A stretch of DNA of 64,000 nt from Acidobacteriota bacterium (GCA_018000455.1 JAGNJW010000018.1:48821-112820), one strand, 5' to 3'. Shown: positions 38,584 through 50,733, numbered from the stretch's first letter. Program-made: numbers and translations. The notes: a model not told the origin generated them from the sequence alone.

Positions 38584-40296
38584 TCAGTAGGCCGAAAGCA
38601 GCGCCGCTGCCGACGGGAAGCGTGGCGCGATGTCTACCGGCACGTCCTTCAGCTTGTCGAGCACAGCCTGCGTCGACGGACGGATGACGCCGAGCGTGTC
38701 GAGCATCGTCTTGGCCGCGGCGTAGTCGCCCACGGCCTGCAGCGTCATGATGTCGCGCGCCAACGCCGCCACGGCATCGCGGATCTTGTCTGGCACCACG
38801 GCGAACGTGCCGTCGGCATTCACCGTGAAGGCGCCCTGGTCGAGCAGGTAGTTGAGCTGCACCGCCTGCCCCTTCCCGTGGGCCTCGCTGATGCCGAAGC
38901 GGATCGAGCGGAAAGCCGAGGCGAGGAACGTCGTGTACATCGTGCGCTCCATCTCCTTCGGCAGCTGGCCCTTGTCGATGAGGAACTGCAGCGCGAACAG
39001 GCCGGTGATGTCGGCCTTGGCCTCTTCGACGGCACTCGACGTCTCCTTCAGCTCCTGACGCACCGTCGTGGCGCGCCCCCCGACGGTGATGCTGTGGGGC
39101 CCGAGCCCGTGTACCAGTTCATGCATGAGGATGTGCGTGAAGAAGGCGTCGAAGGCGACGTTGCCGCGATCGGCCGTTCCGAGCGCGACCTGAGCGATCG
39201 GCAGGAGCACGGTGTCGAACTTCGTCTGCTGGTTGTTCTTCAACATCACTCGCTTGCTGCCCTTCGCGGCCACGACGCGCTCGTCGTTGGGCAGGTTGAA
39301 GGCGGCCGTCTGCACGCCGCGGTTGCCGTCTCCGGCCGAGAACACCGTGTTCACGACGGCGATGGGCGCCAGCGTGCCCAGCTTGGGATTGCGGAACCGC
39401 GGGTCGATTGGCAGGTGGTCTTCGATCTCCTGGAGCGAGGCAGCGAACTGCTGCAACTTGGCCGACTCGGCCTCGTCCTTGACGGTGATGAAGGCCTCGA
39501 ACGACGCCTTGTAGTTGAACCACTCGTCTTCGTAGACCTCGTACGGCCCGATCGTCGGTTCAAGCGTGGCGTCGAGCTCCATCCACTTCACGTCGCTGTC
39601 GTAGTAGTCGTTCGACAGAAAGGCCGCCGCCCGCGCCTCGAGAAAGGCCTTGAGCGTAGGCTGGGCGGTGGCGGCCGCTGCGGCCCGCAGGTGCGACGCG
39701 GCCAGCGTCAGCTCCGTTTGGTACTCGAGGCTGTACGGGACGGCGACCAACTGCCCGCTGGCGCCGCGCCGGATGGTCGTGAAGAAGCCGGTGGCAGCCT
39801 GCCGGGCAGGACCTGCCAGCGTGCCAAGCCACTGCTCGACCTCGGCCTTGGTGGCGTCGGCGGGATAGAAGTTCGCCGCCGCGGGCTTGGCCGGCACGCC
39901 GGGCATGAACGGTTCGTTGTGATCGAGCCGCGACCACGGCCCCTTGTTGATGAGAAAGTAGCGCAAACGCGCCTGAGCGCGGGCCGAGTCGTCGCCGGCC
40001 AGCATCGCGAGCATCGGCGTGTTGCCGGCCCACACCTGGCGCAGGAACAGCGCGTCCATGACCTGCGCGGCTCGAATCATGTGCGCGAGCGCTGTCCGCT
40101 CCGACTCGGGCAGTCCCGAGACATCGGCCGAGAGATCCGTCGGCGCGAATCGCGCCGTCTGGGTTGCCAGTGCCGTCGTCACCGCGTCGACTCGTTCTGG
40201 CGTGGGCGAGGCCGGCGGCGCGCCGGGGCTGCCGCACGCGGCCAGGACGACAGAGAAGGCAGTGGCAAGAGCAAGTGGCGCGGGCGATGTGGACAT
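38584..40296 (-). CDS. M49-like (dipeptidyl-peptidase III-like) lipoprotein
   Basis: A 570-residue lipoprotein; lipobox LAAC at residues 18-21 after a hydrophobic signal. LFLRQVWAGN, GPWSRLDHNEPF and NFYPAD match the bacterial DPP3-like family. Zinc site HELVHGLGPH (about residue 395) and EEAKADITGLFAL (about 425-437) supply the metal ligands. The HExxH here replaces the HExxGH hexapeptide of eukaryotic DPP III. Probably an exopeptidase on the outer face of a membrane. The ATG at 40296 begins the lipoprotein signal; a longer reading into the yqgE gene is rejected. Confidence 0.82.
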   Translation of the reverse strand: MSTSPAPLALATAFSVVLAACGSPGAPPASPTPERVDAVTTALATQTARFAPTDLSADVSGLPESERTALAHMIRAAQVMDALFLRQVWAGNTPMLAMLAGDDSARAQARLRYFLINKGPWSRLDHNEPFMPGVPAKPAAANFYPADATKAEVEQWLGTLAGPARQAATGFFTTIRRGASGQLVAVPYSLEYQTELTLAASHLRAAAAATAQPTLKAFLEARAAAFLSNDYYDSDVKWMELDATLEPTIGPYEVYEDEWFNYKASFEAFITVKDEAESAKLQQFAASLQEIEDHLPIDPRFRNPKLGTLAPIAVVNTVFSAGDGNRGVQTAAFNLPNDERVVAAKGSKRVMLKNNQQTKFDTVLLPIAQVALGTADRGNVAFDAFFTHILMHELVHGLGPHSITVGGRATTVRQELKETSSAVEEAKADITGLFALQFLIDKGQLPKEMERTMYTTFLASAFRSIRFGISEAHGKGQAVQLNYLLDQGAFTVNADGTFAVVPDKIRDAVAALARDIMTLQAVGDYAAAKTMLDTLGVIRPSTQAVLDKLKDVPVDIAPRFPSAAALLSAY

Positions 40297-40328
40297 GGGT
40301 GGGAGGAGTTGGACGGCACGAACACCGA

Positions 40329-40886
40329 TCAGTGCACGCCAGGACTGCCGAGGAGATGGGCGGGGTCGGAGCCCAGGCGCGCGATCGCCTTGTCCCACAT
40401 CCGCTCCGGTTGACTGCCGAAGATGAGGTCGGCCCCGACCGGCGCCATCAGCCAGGAGGCCTGCGCCAGTTCCACGTCGAGTTGCCCGGCCTCCCAGCCG
40501 GCATAGCCGACCACGACACGCACGTCGCTCGCCGGCGGCGACTGCAGGGCGGCGCGGAGGGCCGAGGGCGAGGCGGTGAGATACACGCCGTCGGCCACTT
40601 CGGTGGCATCGGTATCGAGCGTCGGCCGCGACGTGAGTACCCAGGCGCGCCGCTGGTCGACCGGCCCGCCGGTGAAGAGATACACGTCGTCGCGGATCGA
40701 CACGGCCGGCACCGTCTCGACCACCTCGTTGGCGGGCTTCTCCATGGGCCGGTTGACCACGAGGCCGAAGGCGCCCTCGGGCCCGTAGGCGCACAAGAGC
40801 ACAACCGTCCGCTCGAAGTTCGGGTCGGCCAGCTGCGGCATCGAGATGAGCATCAGCGGGGTGATGGACGATGCGTCATCGGTCAT
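40329..40886 (-). CDS. YqgE/AlgH family protein (UPF0301)
   Basis: A 185-residue soluble protein of the YqgE/AlgH fold. LMLISMPQLADPNFERTVV, FGLVVNRP and GYAGWEAGQL are the conserved pieces. In other bacteria the family is linked to alginate regulation and anthracycline tolerance; mechanism is not known. It is divergent from the S9 peptidase gene at 40934 with a 47-bp gap, and upstream of the M49-like gene by 32 bp on the same strand. Confidence 0.93.
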   Translation of the reverse strand: MTDDASSITPLMLISMPQLADPNFERTVVLLCAYGPEGAFGLVVNRPMEKPANEVVETVPAVSIRDDVYLFTGGPVDQRRAWVLTSRPTLDTDATEVADGVYLTASPSALRAALQSPPASDVRVVVGYAGWEAGQLDVELAQASWLMAPVGADLIFGSQPERMWDKAIARLGSDPAHLLGSPGVH

Positions 40887-40933
40887 TGACCCATCCTACT
40901 CCAGCGGCGCATGACTGCGGGTATAGTGCCGCC

Positions 40934-42988
40934 ATGGCCCTCCGCTTCGTCGTTCTGGCCGGCTTGCTGGCCGTGCTGCCGGTCTCGGCCGTGGCCCAGC
41001 CGGCGCCGCGCCCGATGGCGCTTGCCGACTACAACCGCATCGTCACGCTCGGCGATCCGCAGCGCTCCCCCGACGGCGCCTGGATCGCCTACACGGCGAT
41101 GACGCTCGACGCCGAGAAGGACGCGCGTAACACCGATATCTGGATGGCGCGGTGGGACGGCACGGCCCAGCAGCAGCTCACCTCGTCGGCCGACGACGAG
41201 ACGTCGCCGCGCTGGAGCCCCGACGGCAAGTACCTGGCGTTCCTCGCCTCGCGCGGCTCCGACGACGAGAAGAAGCAGGGCGCGCAGCTGTGGCTGCTGC
41301 CCCGCCAAGGCGGCGAGGCCGTGAAGGTCAGCGACGTGAAAGGCGGAGTGAGCGACATCCAGTGGTCGCCCGACAGCACCCGTCTGGCGTTCGTGATGAG
41401 CGACGTCAATCCGGCCGACGAACCCGAGAAGATGGACGGCTGGAAGCGCAAGACGATGCCACCCATCGTCGTCGACCGCTACCACTTCAAGGAGGACAAG
41501 GCCGGTTATCTGACGCGGCACTACGGGCACATCGCCGTGTTCGATCTGGCGACCAAGACGGCCACGCCGCTGACCTCCGGCCCGGTGGACGACGAGCTGC
41601 CGGCGTGGTCGCCCGACGGCACGCGCATCGCATTTCTCAGCAAGCGCGCGCATGCCGATCCCGACCGAACGATGAACGCCGACGTCTGGGTCGTCGACGC
41701 CAAGCCCGGCGCTGCGCCGCAGCAGATGACCAACACGCCGGAGCGCGAGAGCGGGCGCCCTTCCTGGAGCCCCGACGGCTCGCGCATCGCGATCCTCGTC
41801 GGCGACCTCGACAGCAACTACGCCTACGACCTCAACAAGCTCGGTGTCGTCGCGGCCAACGCGCCCTACCCGGCGGCCGTGCGACTGCTCTCCCCCGCGC
41901 TCGACCGGGCGGTCTTCGCCCCGTCGTGGTCCACCGACGGCCAGCGCATCTCCTTCCTGCTCGAGGACGATCGGTCGCAACACGCGGCCAGCGTGCCGGC
42001 CGAAGGCGGCGGGCCGCGACGGCTCACGGGCGAGCGCATGGTGGTCGAGGCCATCAGTCCCGGCGCCACCGGCGATCGGCAGGCCGCCATCTTCAGCACC
42101 TCGAACACGCTGCCTGAGCTCTATGCCCTCGACGGCCGCGCACCGCGCAAGCTCACCCATCACAACCAGGCCTTGCAGGCCGAGGTGGCCTTCGTGGCCG
42201 CCGAGGACCTGACCTCCACCAGCAAGGACGGCACCGAAGTACACGCCGTCCTGCTCAAGCCGGTGGGCTACGTGGCCGGCCGCCGCTATCCGCTCGTGCT
42301 CTACCTCCACGGAGGACCGAACGGGCAGGACGACCACAGCTTCTTCGCCGTCCACCAGTGGCTGGCGGCCAACGGCTACCTCGTGCTCGCGCCCAACTAC
42401 CGAGGCAGTTCCGGACGCGGCGCCGCCCACCAGAAGGCCATCCACAACGACTGGGGACGCTTCGAAGTCGTCGACGTGCTGGGTGCCGTCGACGAGGTGG
42501 TCAAGCAGGGCCTCGCCGACCCGGAACGGCTCGGCATCGGCGGTTGGAGCTACGGTGGCATCACGACCAACTACACGATCGCGAGCGACAGCCGCTTCAA
42601 GGCTGCGGTGAGTGGCGCCGGCAGTTCGCTGCAGCTCACGATGTACGGCACCGACCAGTACGTCGTGCAGTACGAACGCGAGATCGGCGCGCCGTGGAAG
42701 AATCCCGATGCCTGGATTCGAATGTCGTATCCCTTCTTCCATGCCGACCGCATCAAGACGCCGACGCTGTTCCTCGGCGGCGAGAAGGACTTCAACGTGC
42801 CGATTGCCGGCGGCGAGCAGATGTACCAGGCCCTCAAGTCGCAGGGGGTGGAGACGCAACTCGTCATCTACCCGGGCCAGTTCCACGAGCTGAACATCCC
42901 GAGCTACGAACGCGATCGGCTGCAACGCTACGTCGATTGGTTCAACAAGTTCCTGCAACCGGCATCAGCGACCTCGGCGCGACAGTAG
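40934..42988 (+). CDS. secreted S9 prolyl-oligopeptidase family peptidase
   Basis: A 684-residue exported serine peptidase: signal peptide (1-21, AVA-Q), WD/TolB-like propeller with SPDG repeats (about 40-400), alpha/beta-hydrolase domain at the end. Catalytic Ser is in GGWSYGG (about residue 538), Asp in GEKDFNVPIAGG and His in PGQFHEL (about 655). Similar to acylaminoacyl-peptidase/S9C types; it trims peptides in the periplasm. The ATG at 40934 fits the signal peptide. TATAGT lies 8 bases upstream, compatible with a promoter close to the start. Confidence 0.92.
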   Translation: MALRFVVLAGLLAVLPVSAVAQPAPRPMALADYNRIVTLGDPQRSPDGAWIAYTAMTLDAEKDARNTDIWMARWDGTAQQQLTSSADDETSPRWSPDGKYLAFLASRGSDDEKKQGAQLWLLPRQGGEAVKVSDVKGGVSDIQWSPDSTRLAFVMSDVNPADEPEKMDGWKRKTMPPIVVDRYHFKEDKAGYLTRHYGHIAVFDLATKTATPLTSGPVDDELPAWSPDGTRIAFLSKRAHADPDRTMNADVWVVDAKPGAAPQQMTNTPERESGRPSWSPDGSRIAILVGDLDSNYAYDLNKLGVVAANAPYPAAVRLLSPALDRAVFAPSWSTDGQRISFLLEDDRSQHAASVPAEGGGPRRLTGERMVVEAISPGATGDRQAAIFSTSNTLPELYALDGRAPRKLTHHNQALQAEVAFVAAEDLTSTSKDGTEVHAVLLKPVGYVAGRRYPLVLYLHGGPNGQDDHSFFAVHQWLAANGYLVLAPNYRGSSGRGAAHQKAIHNDWGRFEVVDVLGAVDEVVKQGLADPERLGIGGWSYGGITTNYTIASDSRFKAAVSGAGSSLQLTMYGTDQYVVQYEREIGAPWKNPDAWIRMSYPFFHADRIKTPTLFLGGEKDFNVPIAGGEQMYQALKSQGVETQLVIYPGQFHELNIPSYERDRLQRYVDWFNKFLQPASATSARQ

Positions 42989-43126
42989 CGCCTGCCGGCC
43001 GCCCGGCCTGGGCTCACGTGTCCCTGACGCGCGGCTCGCGGTTCTGCCAGATGAACCGTGCAGATCTGGTTTGCGAGCTGTGCAATTCCTGTTGCGCATC
43101 TGAAGCACTCGGCCGACTCTGGTTCT

Positions 43127-45289
43127 ATGACCGCCTGGGAAACGATTCGTCGTGGGGTTTCGATATTTGTCGCGCTGATGGCTGCCGCCCCGCCGTCAGG
43201 TGCACAGCCCGGCGCGTCTGCGATCGCGCCCTACGGAATTGTCGTTCGGCCCGCGGCGAATGGGCGGGGCTGGCACAACGCCCCTGTCACGATCGCGTTT
43301 CCTTGTGCCGACGCCGCATCGGGAGCCGATTGCCGACCGCCGGTTGTGATGGACCGCGACGGGACCGGGCAGCGCCTCGACATCCGGGCCGCGGGCGACC
43401 ACTCGAGCGTTGTCGTGAACATCGATCGGACCCCGCCGACGGTGTCCCTGGTAACTCCCGTCGATGGCACCTCGACAGCGTTGGGGCACGTCGAGGTCAG
43501 CGGACATGTCAGCGATAGCCTCTCAGGGCTGTCGTGGGCAGCCTGCAACGGCGCGCGCGCGCAGATCGTGGGGGACATCGTGCGCTGCTCTGTCGCACTG
43601 TCACCCGGCATAAACGCTGTCGTGCTGCACGCGATGGACCTCGCCGGCAACAGCGCATCCGCTGCCGCCCGTGTCATTCGCCTCACACCATCTGGTCCTG
43701 TTTCGGTAGTCCCGGCGTCCATGACGATTGCGATCGACGGCGCCTTCGGAGGCTCCTTCGCGGCGATGACGGAGGCCGGAGTATCGGCAGCTGGCGTGAC
43801 CTGGACGACGGACTCACCGGACGTCGTGACACTCAAGGTGGAAGGCGACTCGGCGCACGTCACGCCCAGGGCGGCCGGCGCCGCGACGCTGACCGCACGG
43901 TTGGGCAATCGCACATCCTCGGCCACTATCACCGTGGTCGATGGCTACGAGACGCCGGCTGGAGCGACGAACTGGGCGATTGCCCCGCTCGCCGGCCGTG
44001 CCGACGACCGCGTCCTTCACACACCGTACAGCAACGACTTGAACGTGGTTGCTGCTCTAGTGACGGACGGCCCCGCGAACACCGCCGTCGTACGAACCGT
44101 CTCGATGCTCGGCGACGGCGCTCGCGAAGTCTGGCGTGCCCACATCGACGGCCGGCCGCTCACTATCGACCGCGCCGGTGGAATCATCAGTCTTCTCGAC
44201 GGACCCGGGGCTCACGGCCTGGTCCGCTACGATGGCCCCGGAGGAGGACCATTGTGGCGATTCGACTCCGACTGGTCCCTGAGCGAAATCGACAGCGACG
44301 AGCAGGGTCGCATTTATGTGGTCGAGGCGACGGCCGAAGGCACACCAACGGGCGACGCATTGACCCGCGTGGCCATCGTTGACGCGGCTACAGGGCAACC
44401 CATCACCAGGGTGCCCCTCCCAGAGTCGACGCTGGTCGAAGTGCGCTGCGACGGGACGCGTACGATGCGCCCGCAAGCCAGCAGCGTCGGAGCTCTGCTC
44501 GGCCTCGACGAAGGCGTTCTTGCCACGGTGATGACCAGCCGCATCACGCAGGTCAGAGGCTGCGTCGCGAATCGGCCAGTGCCTGGTGGTGGGCGGCTGG
44601 AGTTGGCACGGTCCATGACGGTCGTGCTCATAACCACCGATGGCGTCGCGCCAATGCAAACCCTCTGGGAATGGCGCGGCGAAGGACCGGACACGACCGA
44701 CTTTCTGCGCGCGGCAGAGGACGCCGTCGCCGGACCAGCCATCCCGACGATGAGCCGCGAACTGCTCATCCTCTGGCGCCATGTAACTGGCGCTGGCGAC
44801 GCGACCCTGCACCTCTCGAGAGCCACGCCCGACCGGCTGGTGGACGTCGTCCCAATCGCCGCCGGGCGACCGTGGCGCACCATGCTGATCGACGTATTCC
44901 AGGAGCCCAGGGTCCTGCTCGACGACGGAGGCGCGCTGCACGCCATCGACATGGACTCCGGCCGCACCAAGTGGCGGACCGACTTGGCCGCCCGACCGGT
45001 TCTCGCCTCGAACGGCGGGCACGTCATCGTCAACGACGAGCGGCGTGGCGAACTCGTCGAACTGGACGACGAAGGCCGCCTCGTGAGACAGCTGCCGTTC
45101 AGGCTACGCGACGCCGAGATCCTGAGTCGTGACAGCGGCGTGATCCACGGCTTCGACCAGCTCACTGGAGCCTTCGTCGAACTGGCGATCGAGCTTGATA
45201 CCCTAGCGAGCGCCTACGGTGTCCTCGATCTTGGCAACCTTCCGACGTCGTCTGCCTGGATCAACTCTCTCCGCGCGCTGGTGCGTTAG
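43127..45289 (+). CDS. large secreted protein with Ig-like domain and propeller-like repeats
   Basis: A 720-residue exported protein. After a signal peptide (about 1-28), an Ig/bacterial Ig-like part includes VNIDRTPPTVSLVTPVDG (about 105-120) and a Big2-like strand set (PASMTIAIDGAFGG to RTSSATITVVDG, about 210-290). The rest (about 300-720) has GG/D-rich repeats such as DEQGRIYVVEA, DMDSGRTKWRTD and DEEGRLVR that look like a beta-propeller. No catalytic motif seen. The upstream gap of 138 bp holds no other gene. It overlaps the convergent queG stop by 4 bp. Role unknown. Confidence 0.72.
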   Translation: MTAWETIRRGVSIFVALMAAAPPSGAQPGASAIAPYGIVVRPAANGRGWHNAPVTIAFPCADAASGADCRPPVVMDRDGTGQRLDIRAAGDHSSVVVNIDRTPPTVSLVTPVDGTSTALGHVEVSGHVSDSLSGLSWAACNGARAQIVGDIVRCSVALSPGINAVVLHAMDLAGNSASAAARVIRLTPSGPVSVVPASMTIAIDGAFGGSFAAMTEAGVSAAGVTWTTDSPDVVTLKVEGDSAHVTPRAAGAATLTARLGNRTSSATITVVDGYETPAGATNWAIAPLAGRADDRVLHTPYSNDLNVVAALVTDGPANTAVVRTVSMLGDGAREVWRAHIDGRPLTIDRAGGIISLLDGPGAHGLVRYDGPGGGPLWRFDSDWSLSEIDSDEQGRIYVVEATAEGTPTGDALTRVAIVDAATGQPITRVPLPESTLVEVRCDGTRTMRPQASSVGALLGLDEGVLATVMTSRITQVRGCVANRPVPGGGRLELARSMTVVLITTDGVAPMQTLWEWRGEGPDTTDFLRAAEDAVAGPAIPTMSRELLILWRHVTGAGDATLHLSRATPDRLVDVVPIAAGRPWRTMLIDVFQEPRVLLDDGGALHAIDMDSGRTKWRTDLAARPVLASNGGHVIVNDERRGELVELDDEGRLVRQLPFRLRDAEILSRDSGVIHGFDQLTGAFVELAIELDTLASAYGVLDLGNLPTSSAWINSLRALVR

Positions 45290-46323
45290 ACGAGCGACTG
45301 CGCCCACGCCACGGCGTCTCGCACCGCCGGCGCTTCGGCACTGAACGCGGCATTCTTCACCCCGCCGCCCGGCCGGCCGAGGGCGCCGACCGCTGCCGGG
45401 TCGCCCGTGTGTCCGATGGCGGTCGCGAGATTCCGCCGCAGTTGCGCCATGGAGGCGTGCGTGAGCGCGCTGCCCCCGGCGAACTGGTGCAGGCGGTCGT
45501 CGGGGCGCTGCCAGAGTTCGACGGCATCCGGTGCGTCGCGTCCCGCCTGCGGCTGCCAGGCGGCATCGGTGGCGACTGCGGGTGCCAGGTTCCACGGGCA
45601 CACTTCCTGGCAGACGTCACAGCCGAAGAGATGGCCAGCCACGGCGCTCTTCTCGCTGTCGGTGAGCATCCCGTCCTTCTCGATCGTCAGGTAGCTGATG
45701 CACTTCCTGGCGTCGACCTCGCGCTCCTCCACGATCGCCCCGGTGGGACACGCGTCGATGCACAGAGTGCACGCGCCGCACTGATCGGCGATGAGCGTGT
45801 CGGGCGGAAGCGGCAGGGTCGTCGCGATGCCCGCGAGCAGCAGCCACGATCCGGCTTCAGGATTGATGAGCAGCGAGTGCTTGCCGATCCAGCCAAGGCC
45901 GGCATACGCCGCCACCACGCGCTCCTGCACCCAGTGCTTGTCGACGAAGACCGCCGCCTCGAACGGCTGATTCGTTTCGCGCCGCATCCACGCCAGCAGC
46001 ACGTCGAGGCGAGCCTGCAGCACGACATGATAGTCCTCGCCGCGCGCGTAGCGGGCCACCGTGGCGGTCGACGGCGACGCCTGGTCGGGACCGGTGTAGT
46101 AGTTGGTGGCGGTCACGACGACCGACCGCGCGCCGGGCAGGAACTTCGTGACGTCGGCCCGCACGTCGGCCGAGCGTTCGAGATAGCGCATCTCGCCGTG
46201 CTGCCCGCGCGCCACCCAGTCGTGGATGCGCCCGAGCTCCGGCATTCCCGTGGCCGGCGCAATCCCGCACAAATCGAACCCGAGGGTGCGTGCGTAGTCC
46301 TTGACGGCCGACGAGGTCAGCAT
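45286..46323 (-). CDS. queG: epoxyqueuosine reductase
   Basis: A 345-residue enzyme that reduces epoxyqueuosine to queuosine in tRNA wobble position 34, using cobalamin and two [4Fe-4S] clusters. Cluster ligands are CGACTLCIDACPTGA and CDVCQEVCPWN. The N-terminal half carries the cobalamin-binding fold (SVVVTATNYYTG, RYARGEDYH). HEAT-like C-terminus is short (HASMAQLRRNLA). Start ATG at 46323 sits just after the palindromic region. The stop overlaps the convergent large secreted gene by 4 bp. Confidence 0.94.
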   Translation of the reverse strand: MLTSSAVKDYARTLGFDLCGIAPATGMPELGRIHDWVARGQHGEMRYLERSADVRADVTKFLPGARSVVVTATNYYTGPDQASPSTATVARYARGEDYHVVLQARLDVLLAWMRRETNQPFEAAVFVDKHWVQERVVAAYAGLGWIGKHSLLINPEAGSWLLLAGIATTLPLPPDTLIADQCGACTLCIDACPTGAIVEEREVDARKCISYLTIEKDGMLTDSEKSAVAGHLFGCDVCQEVCPWNLAPAVATDAAWQPQAGRDAPDAVELWQRPDDRLHQFAGGSALTHASMAQLRRNLATAIGHTGDPAAVGALGRPGGGVKNAAFSAEAPAVRDAVAWAQSLV

Positions 46324-46362
46324 CCGCGGCTCGCATCGCGAACGCTGAACGGCGGGGCCAAG

Positions 46363-46563
46363 AGATGGCGAGCAGCGTCCGACCGGCGGTGACTATGAGC
46401 CGTCGTCGATCGGAGACCGGACACTCGCGCCGGAAGTGCGGGTGACACACACCCTTGGGGATGGGGGCCCCCAAGAGTGCTTTGGACGCCGGACAAGTCG
46501 CCGGGAGGCGCGAGTGACCGACGCGGCGAATCGGAGCCGCCAGGCGGGCACTGCTCGCCATCT
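46363..46563. repeat. imperfect palindrome of about 200 bp between queG and acnA
   Basis: This fills most of the 293-bp gene-free gap. Three nested complementary arms were read: AGATGGCGAGCAG at 46363-46375 with its exact complement at 46551-46563 (13/13), GGACACTCGCGCC at 46419-46431 with 46507-46519 (12/13), and CTTGGGG at 46454-46460 with 46469-46475 (7/7). The outer arms extend imperfectly by about 14 bp inward (10/14). The layout suggests a long hairpin RNA or a miniature inverted-repeat element. No protein frame of interest lies inside. Confidence 0.7.
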
Positions 46564-46616
46564 ATCGGTGGTGCCGTGCTGAAACGACGGCGCGCGCCAG
46601 CCGTCATCGTGACGCG

Positions 46617-49307
<2,691 letters not shown>

Positions 49308-49469
49308 GATCGGAGGAATTCTAGCAGGTGGCACACGCCAGCGTCCGGTCGCGAGCGGTCAGCGGGGGTGCGCGCGCGGACACCGGTGGCCGGCGGCGGC
49401 CCACGCGGTGCGCAATGCTCGGGCGTTTTCCCTGACATTTCGCCGACCGGCGTCTTTCACGGCGGCAAG

Positions 49470-49804
49470 GGCGATGTGCTCTTCGGCCTTCGCAGCCTCG
49501 GCCGTCGTCCTGGCCTGGCCGTCGCCGCCATCCTGTCGATTGCCCTCGGCATCGGCGCCTCGACCGCCATTTTCGGGGTGGTCCGGCACGTGCTCCTCAG
49601 GCCCCTGCCCTATCCGGCCCCGGATCATCGCCTGGCTCGGCGGAAGCCGGCTCGACGGGCTGCTCTTCGGCGTCACGACACGCGAGCCGTGGCTGCTCCT
49701 CGGCGCGGCCGCCACCGTGACCGTGTCGGCGCTGGCAGCCGCGTGGCCGGCGGCATCGAGAGCCGGCCGCACGACGCCCGATGGACGCCCTGCGCCTCGA
49801 CTAA
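49470..49804 (+). pseudogene. relic of a third ADOP permease
   Basis: The frame from 49470 encodes LFGLRSLGRRPGLAVAAILS and LGIGASTAIFGVVRHVLLRP, the first helix of an ADOP permease. At about 49620 it jumps frame into a C-terminal helix, LDGLLFGVTTREPWLLLGAA, and at the end into MDALRLD-stop (TAA at 49802-49804), the typical ADOP end. The internal ~700 residues are missing and two frameshifts exist, so it is dead. It overlaps the downstream serine hydrolase stop by a few bases. Confidence 0.8.
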
Positions 49805-50733
49805 CGTCCCGGCTTCTTGACCAGCGCCGGCGGCACGCGGGCACCGAGGCTGGTCGCTCCCGCGATCTGCGTGAAGTAGGTGTAGGCCGCCGCCGACGCC
49901 TCTCGCACGACGTCCGGCGCCGTGGCATCACCGTAGGTCACCATCACGGCGATGGCGTAGGGCGCGCCGTCGACCGCCACGAGCCCCCAGGCCGTGCTCA
50001 CGCCGTCGAGCGAGCCCGGCTTCCAGGCGACCCGCACGGTGCCCGGAATCGGCTCGCGGAATGCGCCGCTCTTCGGCAGCTCCAACAGCCGGGTAACCTC
50101 CGCGCACGACGCCGCCGTGAGCGGCACGTCGCACCGCGACAGCCGCGCCATCAGATCTGCGGCCTCTCGCGGCGTCGAAATGTTCTCACGGCCCGCCGCC
50201 TGATCCTCGGGCCGGATCATCTTGCGCCGGAATCTGGTGTTGGGCAGGCCCAGGGTCGCCATCGTGGCGTTCACCTTCTCCAGCCCCACCGCGTCGATGA
50301 GCATGTTGGTTGCCGTGTTGTCCGACAGCACGATCATCGGCACGGCCAGGTCGTGCAGCGAGAAAGCCGAACCGCCGTCAGCGAAGTACTGCAACAGGCT
50401 GCTGCCACCGGTCTTGTCGGCAGCCGTCAGCGTGACGCGGTCGGTGAGTGCCAGTTCCTTCGCGTCGGCGCGACGGAAGAGTTCGAGCAGGAGCGACACC
50501 TTGATGGCGCTGCCCTGCGGGAAGACCGTCGTGCCGTTGACGTCCCAGCGCCGGCCGCTCGTCACATCCACCACGCTGATGCCAACCACGCCGCGGGCCG
50601 ATGCCGCCAGCTGGTCGAGCGTGCGCTGGAACTTGCCGGCCAGCTGGTCGCCGAGCGTGGCCTGCGCGGCCGCCACGCCGGGCACGATCAGGGCGCCTGT
50701 GGCGACGAGCGCGGCGAGGCGACGGAGCCTCAT
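49801..50733 (-). CDS. class A beta-lactamase-like serine hydrolase
   Basis: A 310-residue secreted serine hydrolase of the beta-lactamase/DD-peptidase fold with a signal peptide (about 1-24). SAIK at 75-78 (SxxK), SDN at 137-139 and KPG at 238-240 are the active-site motifs. The Glu166 motif of true class A enzymes is replaced by a REN-type loop (PEDQAAGRENI), so it may be a slow hydrolase, a DD-peptidase relative or a distinct lactamase. It overlaps the M20 peptidase stop by 4 bp (ATGA) and comes last in a long operon. Confidence 0.85.
   Translation of the reverse strand: MRLRRLAALVATGALIVPGVAAAQATLGDQLAGKFQRTLDQLAASARGVVGISVVDVTSGRRWDVNGTTVFPQGSAIKVSLLLELFRRADAKELALTDRVTLTAADKTGGSSLLQYFADGGSAFSLHDLAVPMIVLSDNTATNMLIDAVGLEKVNATMATLGLPNTRFRRKMIRPEDQAAGRENISTPREAADLMARLSRCDVPLTAASCAEVTRLLELPKSGAFREPIPGTVRVAWKPGSLDGVSTAWGLVAVDGAPYAIAVMVTYGDATAPDVVREASAAAYTYFTQIAGATSLGARVPPALVKKPGR

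Noticed and set aside
38878..42958. Long antisense frames opposite the M49-like and S9 genes (511 and 691 codons)
   Set aside because: They mirror strong coding sequence on the other strand and lack domains, signal peptides or ribosome sites.
46324..46616. A small protein gene in the queG-acnA gap (minus strand 46317-46607)
   Set aside because: The translation is low-complexity with no motif and it lies across the palindrome, which explains the open frame better.
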